From: Methylomonas sp. 11b
Lineage (GTDB): Bacteria; Pseudomonadota; Gammaproteobacteria; Methylococcales; Methylomonadaceae
Length of the DNA stretch: 64,000 nucleotides
Assembly (NCBI RefSeq): GCF_000515215.1
Contig: NZ_KI911557.1
Span: 248,001 to 312,000, forward strand
Reading direction: 5' to 3'
This document shows positions 9,052 to 17,299 of this stretch, piece after piece; the stretch's first letter is position 1; every line of letters starts with the position of its first letter. Position numbers and translations under genes: made by a program. Under the pieces are notes generated by a model that made no database searches, was not told the origin of the DNA, and saw only the letters and a list, made by a program, of their open reading frames with translations.

Positions 9052-10299
9052 ATGAAACATGAGTTATTTCGACAACAAGCCTTGGACTTTAAAAAAGACA
9101 AGCCCTTAGGGGAGGTTATTCACGTGGAATCCTTGTCGTTTGCCTTTCTCACCGCTTTAGCTGTCAGCAGCGCTTTGCTGTTGGTCGCCTTTGCCTTTTG
9201 GGGCGAATACACCCGAAAATCTCATGTGAACGGTTATTTGTCGCCGAGCATGGGTTTGATTAAGGTTTATGCGCCGCAGGCCGGCACCTTGATCGAAAAG
9301 CACGTACGCGAAGGGCAGGCCGTTAAAGCCGGCGACACTTTGTTCGTGTTATCGACAGAGATCAGTTCGCGGGAAACCCCGCAAGCCCAGGCGGCGGCGA
9401 TTGAGCAATTGAAACAGCGCCGGGAAAGCCTGGAAACCGAGCTGGTGAAACAAGAGCAAATCGATCAGATTCAGTATCGTTCCGTGTTGGATAGACTGCA
9501 TGGCATGCAGCGCGAATTGCAGCAAGTCAATAGCGAGATAGACACCCAGCAACAGCGCCTGGCCGGCGCCGCCGCCACCTCGCAGCGCTATCAACAACTA
9601 TTGACCACGAAATTCGTTTCGGCGGTGCAAGCGCAGCAAAAACAAGACGAATGGCTGGATCACCAAGCCAAATTGCAAGCCCTGCAACGCGTGCAAATGA
9701 CTTTGCAGCGCGACATCCGCTCCGCACAGCTGGAAGCGGACAGTAGCCAGATGAAATTCAAAAACCAACGGGCGGCCATAGAACGAAATATTTCGACTTT
9801 GGCGCAAAACATTACCGAATCCGAATCGCGCCGCAACATTGTGATTACCGCGCCGCACGACGGCACCGTCACCACGATCCTGGCCGAACAAGGGCAAAAC
9901 GCCACGACCGCCAATCCTTTGCTGTCCATTCTGCCGCTGGGCGCCAAGTTGCAAGCCCAGTTATTGGTGCCGTCCAGTGCGGTGGGCTTTGTCGAGCAGG
10001 GTCAGACCGTGTCGGTGCGTTACCAAGCTTTTCCCTATCAACGCTTCGGTAGTCATCAGGGCCGGATTGTCGAAATCGCCAAAACTTTGATTACACCCAA
10101 AGAAGCCGATTTGCCGGTGACTTTGCAAGAGCCGGTGTACCGGGTCACCGTGGAGATCGATAAACAAGCGGTGCAAGCTTATCGCCAGGATATTCCGCTG
10201 CAATCCGGCATGCTGCTGGACGCGGACATCTGGCTGGATCATCGCCGCCTGATCGAATGGGTATTCGATCCTCTTTACAGCATTCTAGGACGGGTTTAA
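9052..10299 (+). CDS. HlyD/CvaA-type membrane fusion protein of peptide exporter
   Basis: A 415-residue periplasmic adaptor. One N-terminal membrane anchor (about 28-53) is followed by a half-lipoyl segment (GTLIEKHVREGQAVKAGD), a long coiled-coil hairpin (about 115-260; many Q and E residues), the second half-lipoyl region (APHDGTVTTILAEQGQ), and a beta-barrel domain. This is the CvaA/HlyD architecture that bridges an inner-membrane ABC exporter and an outer-membrane TolC channel. The C39 ABC exporter starts 2 bases after its stop codon. No TolC homologue is in the window, so a housekeeping TolC is presumably shared. Confidence 0.92.
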   Translation: MKHELFRQQALDFKKDKPLGEVIHVESLSFAFLTALAVSSALLLVAFAFWGEYTRKSHVNGYLSPSMGLIKVYAPQAGTLIEKHVREGQAVKAGDTLFVLSTEISSRETPQAQAAAIEQLKQRRESLETELVKQEQIDQIQYRSVLDRLHGMQRELQQVNSEIDTQQQRLAGAAATSQRYQQLLTTKFVSAVQAQQKQDEWLDHQAKLQALQRVQMTLQRDIRSAQLEADSSQMKFKNQRAAIERNISTLAQNITESESRRNIVITAPHDGTVTTILAEQGQNATTANPLLSILPLGAKLQAQLLVPSSAVGFVEQGQTVSVRYQAFPYQRFGSHQGRIVEIAKTLITPKEADLPVTLQEPVYRVTVEIDKQAVQAYRQDIPLQSGMLLDADIWLDHRRLIEWVFDPLYSILGRV

Positions 10300-10301
10300 C
10301 C

Positions 10302-12425
10302 ATGACTATGCAACACATCCTCGACTTTTCCGGCCGCAGAAAAACCCCGCTAATTCTGCAAACCGAAGCGGCCGAATGCGGTCTGGCATGCCTGGCGATG
10401 GTGGCCAATTTCCACGGTCACCGGGTCGATTTAGCTAGTCTGCGGCAGAAGTTTTCGCTGTCGCTGAAAGGCTCGACCTTGAATCATCTGATCCAGATCG
10501 CCAACCAATTGCATCTGGGCTCGCGGCCGGTGCGGGTGGATTTAAACGAACTGAGCAAACTTAGCCTGCCGGCCATCTTGCATTGGGATTTCAATCATTT
10601 CGTGGTGTTGACTCAGGTCAAACGCGGCGTGGCGACGATACTCGATCCGGCCAAAGGCAGGGTCCATATACCCTATACCGAAGTCTCCAAACATTTCACC
10701 GGTATTGCCCTGGAATTGCAGCCCACCCAAGCGTTTACTGCAAAAACCGAACGTCAACAAATCAAGCTATCCCGCCTCATCGGCCAGTTAAACGGTGCCT
10801 CCAGCGCTACCTTGCAAATCATTTTATTGGCTGCGGCCATAGAAGTGTTTGCAATCGTAGCGCCTTTTTTTATGCAACTGGTAGTCGATAACGCGGTGGT
10901 TGCCAAGGACACTAATCTGTTGAGCGTACTGGGTTTGGGGTTCTTGCTATTGGCCTTGATTCAGATAGCCATTACCGCGCTACGCTCCTGGGTGGTACTG
11001 GTGCTGAGTACCTCGGTTAATTTGCAGATGATGAGCAATCTGTTCGGGCATTTGTTGCAGTTGCCGATGAATTTCTTCGAGAAGCGCCATCTTGGCGACA
11101 TCGTCTCGCGCTTCGAATCCTTAAATGTGATTCAAAGAACTCTGACCACCAGCTTTCTGGAAGCCATCATCGACGGGGTGATGGCTTTAGTTACTTTGGG
11201 CATGATGATGGTGTACAGCTGGAAACTGGCAGCCATCGTCAGCCTGGCGGCGTTGCTGTACGGCATTTTACGCCTGGCTTCGTTTTCGCCGTTGCGCGCA
11301 GCCAGCGAAGAACAAATTTTGCGCGCCGCCAAGCAGCAAACCAATCTCTTGGAAACCGTGCGCGGCATGCAAAGCGTGAAGTTATTCAACCGGCAGTTGC
11401 AACGTCGGCACGGCTATCAAAACTTGATGGTCGATCATTTCAACGCCGGCATTCGTGTGCAAAAGCTGAATATCATCTACCGGGCGCTGAACAGCTTATT
11501 GTTTGGGGTGGAAAACATCGCGGTGATCTGGCTGGGCGCTTTGTTTATTCTGGATGGCGGGTTTTCGGTGGGGATGCTGTTTGCCTTCATGTCCTTTAAA
11601 GATCAATTCACACATCGGGTCGGCAGTTTCATTGAGAAAGGCATCGAATTTAAGATGCTGGGCTTGCATACCGAGCGCGTCGCCGATATTGCGCTGGCCG
11701 AAGCCGAGGACGAGCATTTTAGCGGTGCCCGCCACGAGCAATTGCCGGCATCGATTCAAATCCGCAATCTGGATTTCAGTTACGCACCATCCGAGCCGCC
11801 GGTGCTGAAAAATCTGAATCTGGATTTTGCCGAAGGCGAGTCGGTGGCGATCATCGGCCCATCCGGTTACGGCAAAACCACGCTGGCCAAATTGATCCTG
11901 GGTTTGTTGCAGCCTAGCGCCGGCGAGATCCTGATCGGCGGCGTGCGCCTGAACCGCATCGATACTCACGATTACCGCAATATGGTGGCGGCGGTCATGC
12001 AGGAAGATCAATTGTTCGCCGGCTCGATTGCCGACAACATCTGTTTTTTCGATCCGGAACCGGATCAAGCCTGGATCGAAACCTGCGCGCAACTGGCGGC
12101 TGTGCACCAGGATGTGATGACCATGCCCATGGGCTACAACACGCTGATAGGCGACATGGGCACCGTGTTGTCCGGCGGGCAGAAACAAAGAGTGTTGCTG
12201 GCCCGGGCCTTATACAAACGCCCAAAAATCTTGATATTAGACGAAGCCACCAGTCATTTGGATGTGGCACGCGAAAAGTTGGTGAACGGCGCGGTGCAGC
12301 AACTAAAACTGACCCGCATCATCATCGCCCATCGTCCGGAGACCATTGCTTCGGTGGATAGGGTGATTGATTTACAGGCCATCGCCGCACTTAGCGACAA
12401 GCACTATGTATCACAGGCTGCTTAG
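10302..12425 (+). CDS. Peptidase-containing ABC exporter (C39 - TMD - NBD), CvaB-like
   Basis: A 707-residue exporter that would cut GG leaders and pump out the core peptides. The C39 peptidase (about 10-140) has its catalytic Cys in TEAAECGLACLAMV, His in HFVVLTQ and Asp in ILDPAKG, so it should be active. The membrane domain (about 160-440) has about six helices. The ATPase domain (about 480-700) has Walker A GPSGYGKTT, Q-loop MQEDQLF, signature LSGGQKQRV, Walker B ILILDEATSHLD and H-loop IIAHRPE. The start at 10302 puts the C39 domain near the N-terminus and directly follows the adaptor stop. Confidence 0.95.
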   Translation: MTMQHILDFSGRRKTPLILQTEAAECGLACLAMVANFHGHRVDLASLRQKFSLSLKGSTLNHLIQIANQLHLGSRPVRVDLNELSKLSLPAILHWDFNHFVVLTQVKRGVATILDPAKGRVHIPYTEVSKHFTGIALELQPTQAFTAKTERQQIKLSRLIGQLNGASSATLQIILLAAAIEVFAIVAPFFMQLVVDNAVVAKDTNLLSVLGLGFLLLALIQIAITALRSWVVLVLSTSVNLQMMSNLFGHLLQLPMNFFEKRHLGDIVSRFESLNVIQRTLTTSFLEAIIDGVMALVTLGMMMVYSWKLAAIVSLAALLYGILRLASFSPLRAASEEQILRAAKQQTNLLETVRGMQSVKLFNRQLQRRHGYQNLMVDHFNAGIRVQKLNIIYRALNSLLFGVENIAVIWLGALFILDGGFSVGMLFAFMSFKDQFTHRVGSFIEKGIEFKMLGLHTERVADIALAEAEDEHFSGARHEQLPASIQIRNLDFSYAPSEPPVLKNLNLDFAEGESVAIIGPSGYGKTTLAKLILGLLQPSAGEILIGGVRLNRIDTHDYRNMVAAVMQEDQLFAGSIADNICFFDPEPDQAWIETCAQLAAVHQDVMTMPMGYNTLIGDMGTVLSGGQKQRVLLARALYKRPKILILDEATSHLDVAREKLVNGAVQQLKLTRIIIAHRPETIASVDRVIDLQAIAALSDKHYVSQAA

Positions 12426-12437
12426 ATGTCATAAAGG

Positions 12438-12505
12438 GTAGGTTGGGCTGAATCCAATGAAGCCCAACATTCTGATCTTGTTGGGCTTCGCTCTGCCCAA
12501 CCTAC
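12438..12505. repeat. Palindromic intergenic repeat (GTAGGTTGGGCT family)
   Basis: The block starts GTAGGTTGGGCTG and ends CTGCCCAACCTAC, with inner arms GAAGCCCAACA and TGTTGGGCTTCG. The RNA could fold into a long hairpin. The same family of palindromes is scattered between genes in many proteobacteria. It sits 12 bases after the exporter gene and may act as a 3' end stabiliser or weak terminator. Confidence 0.7.
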
Positions 12506-12625
12506 ATTTAACGTTTACGACAGCCCCGGTTAGGAGAGGAAGCCTGCGAATAACGCTTCCGCAGTCTCCAATTCAATCAAATCAGGTTTTGCTTCCAAGC
12601 CTGTTTAAATCAGAGGAATGCTGTT

Positions 12626-12988
12626 ATGAATATGCTTAAATCGATAGTCTCCGCAGTGACAATGACTTTAATCTTCGCTACTGCTATTGCCGCGCCTGCG
12701 GACATTAACAAAATCTTCAGTAAGCTGCCTTCGATTACCCAGTATGAACGCACTTGTTTGCTGTCGTACGCGACAGCCGCCGAGTTAAAGGCTTGTATTG
12801 CCAATATGCCGAATACCGAATACTACAGCAGAGTCAGGACAAAAAGTTTAGGCCGTCTGGATCAATTGAATACCATAGCGGCGGATTTGAATGCCAGCCC
12901 GGACTTGACGCCGATGGAAAAATTTTGCCTGTTTACTTCAACGCCAGCCTGCATGGATGCCTGCATTCAGGGTTGGGTGTGTCCGTAA
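12626..12988 (+). CDS. Small secreted cysteine-containing protein, unknown function
   Basis: A 120-residue protein with a clear signal peptide (hydrophobic about 8-22, cleavage near AIAAPA). The mature part, about 97 residues, has six cysteines (RTCLL, KACIA, FCLF, ACMDAC, WVCP), which would permit three disulfides in the periplasm or outside the cell. An AGAGGAA ribosome-binding site precedes the ATG. It follows the peptide exporter by 200 bases with a repeat between, so it may or may not belong to that locus. I do not recognise the family. Confidence 0.65.
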   Translation: MNMLKSIVSAVTMTLIFATAIAAPADINKIFSKLPSITQYERTCLLSYATAAELKACIANMPNTEYYSRVRTKSLGRLDQLNTIAADLNASPDLTPMEKFCLFTSTPACMDACIQGWVCP

Positions 12989-13106
12989 TGGTGTTTGCGC
13001 TTGTTGTACAAAATCCGGGGAGCCTTGTTAATAATCCTCGTCCCTAACCAAACCGGATTCGTTATAAAATCTCGTCGACATTTTGCCCATTTTACGACTG
13101 GATTTT

Positions 13107-13451
13107 ATGAATAACGCTATTGAAATGCATGCCGCCGACGATATTTTTTCCGAAGCTTTCTTATTGGGTAATTTAGGCGCACCGTTTATTCTGGGAATGG
13201 CGGTCGGCTATTTCGCTAAAAAAATGCTACGTACGGCTTTGTTCGTGGGCGGGGCGATTGTATCGATTTTGTTCGTTGCCGAATATTATGATCTGATCAA
13301 CATCAACAACATGGCCTTGGAAAATGCGGCTAACTCAGCCGCTGAGGTTGCCAAGGAATCCGGTAGTTTTTTGCTGGACCGGCTAGCGGTGTTTACCAGT
13401 CGGGGCGTTAGTGGCGCGGGCGGTTTTTTTGTGGGATTTAAACTCGGGTAA
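13107..13451 (+). CDS. FUN14 family membrane protein
   Basis: A 114-residue protein with the FUN14 pattern: a glycine-rich first helix ending in GMAVGYFAKK, a second helix (LFVGGAIVSILFVAEYYD), and a C-terminal glycine-rich helix (GAGGFFVGFKLG). FUN14 proteins are small membrane proteins of unclear role in bacteria; in eukaryotes they include the mitophagy receptor FUNDC1. An upstream in-frame codon would add eight residues, but the ATG at 13107 fits the family start better. It stands alone, with repeats downstream. Confidence 0.75.
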   Translation: MNNAIEMHAADDIFSEAFLLGNLGAPFILGMAVGYFAKKMLRTALFVGGAIVSILFVAEYYDLININNMALENAANSAAEVAKESGSFLLDRLAVFTSRGVSGAGGFFVGFKLG

Positions 13452-13501
13452 AGCGGTTTTTATTTTCTTGCGTCACTACCATTAAATTTAGATCAGATGG
13501 T

Positions 13502-13587
13502 TCCCTCTCCCCGTGGGAGAGGGAGATAAATGAGTAAAAAGCTTTATTTTGATTCCCCCCATCCCACCTTCTCCCAGAAGGAGAAGG
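13502..13587. repeat. Two adjacent intergenic hairpins (CCCTCTCCC-type repeat)
   Basis: TCCCTCTCCC at 13502-13511 pairs perfectly with GGGAGAGGGA at 13515-13524 across a three-base loop. CCTTCTCC at 13567-13574 pairs with GGAGAAGG at 13580-13587. These match a common dispersed repeat type. They lie between the convergent FUN14 and tail-collar genes and could end transcription from either side, though no long T run follows. Confidence 0.6.
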
Positions 13588-13673
13588 GCTTCTTGCTTAG
13601 CTAAATAGCAGCTACGTTACGCTTTGGGAGCCACCATCCGCACATGCGAAGCAGATTTATACCATCCCAGCCC

Positions 13674-14336
13674 TTAATTTCGGCTAGGAAAAATACCTTG
13701 TGTGGCCACACAGTATTTGACACCTAAAACAGGCGAACGGATATACAAGGGCTGGTTTGCACCCGCGATGCCAACCGTGGTCGTCGCCGACGCGGAAGTG
13801 CTGATGGCGCCTGGGTCTAGCGATGCATTAGGGGTGGCGTTCGAATACAGATTATCTCTGGATGCCGAAGTCGCCAATACTTTACCGGAGGGATTGGTGG
13901 AGTTGCCGGCAGTGCTCACCGCGTTAATCGAAGCAGAGACAGTGACGTTGGTTTGCGCCGAGTGGTTGTGCGCGGGCATTTGGTTTGGGAGTATGGTGAT
14001 AAATTCCGAACCGGTTTCTTCTCCCACCTGGATAGGCGATAGCCCCGGACCTTGCCCGTCGCCTATTGGCGACCGGCCGCGCAGGTCCGGCAATGCGAAA
14101 GTCTGCCGCCCATCGCCGCCATACTGCGTGCCCAATAACGAAAATAATGCTGTATTTTGCTGAATGCTCAGGGTCTGTCCGGCGGCTTCGAGGTAACCGC
14201 GAGGGCAGAAATTAAAGCTAAATGTGCAAATCTCGCCCAGAAAGGGATCGGAGCCGCAAGCCGAGGCAGATACCGGTAATCCGGTGATAGCTATCATGGC
14301 CAGTTTCAAGAGTGGTTTGTTGAATGATTTTGACAT
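13674..14336 (-). CDS. Secreted phage tail-collar (microcystin-dependent-protein-like) protein
   Basis: A 220-residue protein with a tail-collar domain at about 32-110. Typical segments are FLGEICTFSFNFCPRGY, QNTALFSLLGTQYGGDG and FALPDLRGRSPIGDGQGPG, then an NQMPAHNHS motif. In family relatives the collar domain begins at residue 1; here it follows a signal peptide (about 1-26) ending ASA, so the product is likely exported. The C-terminal half is rich in Ser, Thr, Asn and Ala and ends with paired hydrophobic strands. Function is unknown; surface adhesion is a guess. It lies 27 bases after the PEP-CTERM gene on the same strand. Confidence 0.85.
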   Translation of the reverse strand: MSKSFNKPLLKLAMIAITGLPVSASACGSDPFLGEICTFSFNFCPRGYLEAAGQTLSIQQNTALFSLLGTQYGGDGRQTFALPDLRGRSPIGDGQGPGLSPIQVGEETGSEFITILPNQMPAHNHSAQTNVTVSASINAVSTAGNSTNPSGKVLATSASRDNLYSNATPNASLDPGAISTSASATTTVGIAGANQPLYIRSPVLGVKYCVATQGIFPSRN

Positions 14337-14363
14337 GTCGAGTACCTTTGAGTTGAATTGATA

Positions 14364-15296
14364 TTAATTGAAAGCGAAGTGACGATGTTTGCTGGTAAGG
14401 ACTGAGACTAAGCCGATCGCCAGCAGCCAAAGCGTTTCCGGTTCCGGTACTGTGTTGTTGGTTTGTTTGGTAACCGAATCGACTGTAATCAGGCTGGAAG
14501 CGTTTATCGAAAATCTGCCGGAGTCGGCGCCGCCATATATGAACAGATCCGGATTGCTATCGCCAAAGCTGATTAAATCGCCTGGGTTCAGCAGAAATGA
14601 CAAGAGTAAGGTGCCGACGTCTGACAACGCGCCGCCTACGCCGCTACCAATATCGGTAAATGGAGAGCTGGGTATGAATTTTTCGTTACCGAAAAGGGTG
14701 TCCGAGACTACTTTAGAAAATACTAATTCGCTGCCATCTGCTTTGAAAAAAGCGATCTGTGATTCGGCGAATTCACCGTTATCGTTTAGCACTTGGGTAT
14801 CGATTGCTTCGACTTGATGGCTGTAATGGAATTGTAAGTTCACCACAAAACTATCCACAGCCGATTTGTTTTCAATCGAAAAGGTATAGTCGCCAAACAG
14901 GGGGCTGATGCCCGACGGTTCGGTGCCGCCAGTGCCGCTAGCGCTTAAGTTTATGCCAAAGCCGTCGCCGATGTGGCTTAAGGTGCCTGACAACGGATCA
15001 GGGCCTGTGATCGTGGAGCCAACCAGTGTGGTCGTGGAGGTAGAGCCGGCGATAATGCTGGTCAGCGAACCCGCCTGGGTAGCGTTTACAGGATCGGACG
15101 GGGAGCCGGAACTATCAAACTCCGCCGAGCCGCGAATCACAATATTGCTGTCAAAAGCCGCGGCCGACACCGATCCGGAATGCGCGCCGAGTAGCATTGT
15201 AACTGCCAATGCGACATTGCAAAGTCGGCTAGCATGGTTTGAGGGTAGGGTCTTAAAATCGCTACCGAAGCTCTTTTTAAATTTAATTGATTCCAT
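14364..15296 (-). CDS. PEP-CTERM sorted exported protein
   Basis: A 310-residue exported protein. The signal peptide (about 22-46) ends GSVSAA. The body is rich in Ser, Gly, Asp and Asn. The C-terminus has VPEPETLWLLAIGL, a hydrophobic stretch and a basic tail (SKHRH), which is the PEP-CTERM sorting signal read by exosortase EpsH/XrtA. No exosortase gene is in the window. I chose the ATG at 15296 because AGAGG lies upstream and the signal peptide follows at the right distance; an upstream codon would add 16 residues. Such proteins are often part of the exopolysaccharide matrix. Confidence 0.85.
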   Translation of the reverse strand: MESIKFKKSFGSDFKTLPSNHASRLCNVALAVTMLLGAHSGSVSAAAFDSNIVIRGSAEFDSSGSPSDPVNATQAGSLTSIIAGSTSTTTLVGSTITGPDPLSGTLSHIGDGFGINLSASGTGGTEPSGISPLFGDYTFSIENKSAVDSFVVNLQFHYSHQVEAIDTQVLNDNGEFAESQIAFFKADGSELVFSKVVSDTLFGNEKFIPSSPFTDIGSGVGGALSDVGTLLLSFLLNPGDLISFGDSNPDLFIYGGADSGRFSINASSLITVDSVTKQTNNTVPEPETLWLLAIGLVSVLTSKHRHFAFN

Positions 15297-15931
15297 CTTG
15301 ATACCTCTATATTTGATTAGATTTAGTGTTTTATTAATGGGCATTTTTTGCTGAAAAAATATTTATATTAATGACCTGTTGCATGAAAAAATACAGGTGT
15401 CTAGTAACTATTTAAATGCAGTCAATTAAAATAATTTTTCATGCTGCTAAATGCCATTTTCTAAATGTCTAAATAAATTTAATTAACTTATTTCTGTTTT
15501 ATTCAAAAAATTGTATTACGTGAATTAATAGCCAATTCTTGTGCCAGTTATTAATTTCATGCGTGAAAATAATTTATCTTTATGTTTTTTAAGGGGTTTT
15601 ACGGCGATGCTTGGCTGGAAGAACCAGCGTGTACAATTGATGCGGGAGCGATTTGGCACGATATGTCGCTTGAGGTACGAAATATCGTTTTTATGTAGGG
15701 ACGGGGTTTGACTTATTGGTTCGCTCGATAGAGCTAGTAATTGAAAGTAGGCTTTTTTAGCTTAAAAAATGACTAAATAGGTATTAGAAGGCTTTATCCG
15801 CTGGCTGGTAAAACTTCAAAAGCCCCTGTTAGCAAGGCAAATAACTTCAACAAACAGGTAAAACAAAGCATCTAAATTGGCAGCACGCAAATGCGCGGAT
15901 ATGCGCATTGATAGTGAAAGTAACGGATTTT
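15297..15931. other. Long AT-rich intergenic region without visible genes
   Basis: About 635 bases between two minus-strand genes. The part at 15345-15600 is much more AT-rich than its surroundings and should contain the promoter of the PEP-CTERM gene. No conserved RNA, tRNA or convincing reading frame is seen. Confidence 0.5.
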
Positions 15932-16759
15932 CTATGTTAAGGATAGCGGAGGCTGCGGTTCGCCGATTTCGTCGATCAGCACTGTCTGGCCGACTGACAA
16001 GCTGCCGGGTTTATCGTGCAAGGCGTTTTGCCCAAAATAGACTTTGTTTTGCCATTTGCGCAGACGATTCAGCGTCGTCAAGGGTTCTTTGCCGGTTTCG
16101 GCGGTTAGCGGGTCTATGGTCGGTACCGAACAGCGCGAGCAGGGTTTGGGCAATCTAAAACCAATATCGTTGATTCTAAGCCGTCGCCAAGTATCTTCGG
16201 CGTAGCTATCGCTATCGGTGACGACCAGGTTCGGCCGAAAGCGAATCATGTCAATTGCCAACGGCATGGCTTGGTTAAGGGCGTTTAAGGAATTCTCCGA
16301 CACGATCAAAAACGGAAAGCCGTCGGAAAATGACGTTTGGTCGCTTTCCAACGCATAGTTAGGATCGACCTTGCGAACATCGTCATCGCTTTGGTAAACC
16401 AGTCGGCACTCGGTTTGTAAAAAATCGCTCAGCCAGGCATCGGCACTATCGCCGCAGGTTTTGGCGACACAACAGTCGTGCCAGACCACCACTTCAATGT
16501 CGTCGCCGTCTGTAGCTTGCAAAGGCAGGGCTAGATCCGCTTGATTGGGAGCCGACAAAATTAATTGTTGATCTGCAATGCGGGTTTTAATCAACGCCAT
16601 TTTTGGTAAACGGCGTTGGCTGAGGAACTGTCTATCGCTGTCTATCAGCATCCATTTTCTATCGTACAGCAAGCCCTTCTGATCAACCGGCCAGTGTGCC
16701 ACACGAATTCCGGCCAGCGATTTGACCGGGTATATATAAATTTCACTGAGTATCGGCAT
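15932..16759 (-). CDS. MOSC domain protein (YcbX-like, without ferredoxin domain)
   Basis: A 275-residue protein with the MOSC N-terminal beta-barrel (about 1-115; IYIYPVKSLAGIRV at the start) and a MOSC domain (about 120-265). The conserved RFRPNLVV segment and the cysteine motif PCSRCSVPTID, thought to bind the molybdenum cofactor sulfur, are present. E. coli YcbX has an extra C-terminal 2Fe-2S domain that is missing here. The likely role is a molybdenum-dependent reductase of N-hydroxylated compounds or sulfur carriage; its partner is not known. It is 12 bases after a PilZ gene. Confidence 0.88.
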   Translation of the reverse strand: MPILSEIYIYPVKSLAGIRVAHWPVDQKGLLYDRKWMLIDSDRQFLSQRRLPKMALIKTRIADQQLILSAPNQADLALPLQATDGDDIEVVVWHDCCVAKTCGDSADAWLSDFLQTECRLVYQSDDDVRKVDPNYALESDQTSFSDGFPFLIVSENSLNALNQAMPLAIDMIRFRPNLVVTDSDSYAEDTWRRLRINDIGFRLPKPCSRCSVPTIDPLTAETGKEPLTTLNRLRKWQNKVYFGQNALHDKPGSLSVGQTVLIDEIGEPQPPLSLT

Positions 16760-16771
16760 ATTATTTTGCTG

Positions 16772-17161
16772 TTAGCTGAATAGCAGATCGGTTTGGGTAT
16801 GCAGTAAATGCTCTGCTAAATGTTTTTCAATGTTGTCGAACTTGATGCCGTAACGGCCATTTTCCCGGTCGCAATGTACAACAAGTGCGGAGATATCAAA
16901 ACGCTTGCCGTCGGCGAATAGTAAATACAGGAATATGCGCTTATTCTTACCGAGTTTTTTCTCGCTGAATATCGCCGCGCCACGGCTACTGACATCCCGC
17001 AACACGACCGGAAACAAGCGTGGAAACCAGATGCTTTTGACTTTAACGGCAGCACGGATGTCGTTGCGTCGATAGCGAACCGCACTACGCTTGTTAGACC
17101 ATGAGCTATCAATCGTGACCTCTTGATCGAGAAAATCTAAAGAGAAATCTGGCTCAGACAT
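16772..17161 (-). CDS. PilZ domain c-di-GMP binding protein
   Basis: A 129-residue single-domain PilZ protein. The c-di-GMP binding residues are in RRNDIR (the RxxxR motif) and DVSSRGAAI (the D/NxSxxG motif). With the GGDEF/EAL proteins at 4.0-7.4 kb and 20.8-22.4 kb, it adds a possible receptor for the signal. The target is unknown. It is probably co-transcribed with the MOSC gene 12 bases downstream. Confidence 0.88.
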   Translation of the reverse strand: MSEPDFSLDFLDQEVTIDSSWSNKRSAVRYRRNDIRAAVKVKSIWFPRLFPVVLRDVSSRGAAIFSEKKLGKNKRIFLYLLFADGKRFDISALVVHCDRENGRYGIKFDNIEKHLAEHLLHTQTDLLFS

Positions 17162-17299
17162 GGCAAACGCGGCGAATGTAAAGGTGGCTAAGTATTGATG
17201 TTAAACCACTAAAATTCAATAGAGCGGGACGATTATTGACAGAGCCCGGCCGAACCGAATCCGTTAAAATAGCGCTTTTATGTCGTTCCGTATCGGATT

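Noticed and set aside
15345..15600. AT-rich stretch as a replication origin or island boundary
   Set aside because: No repeats, DnaA boxes, integrase or tRNA; most simply a long promoter region.
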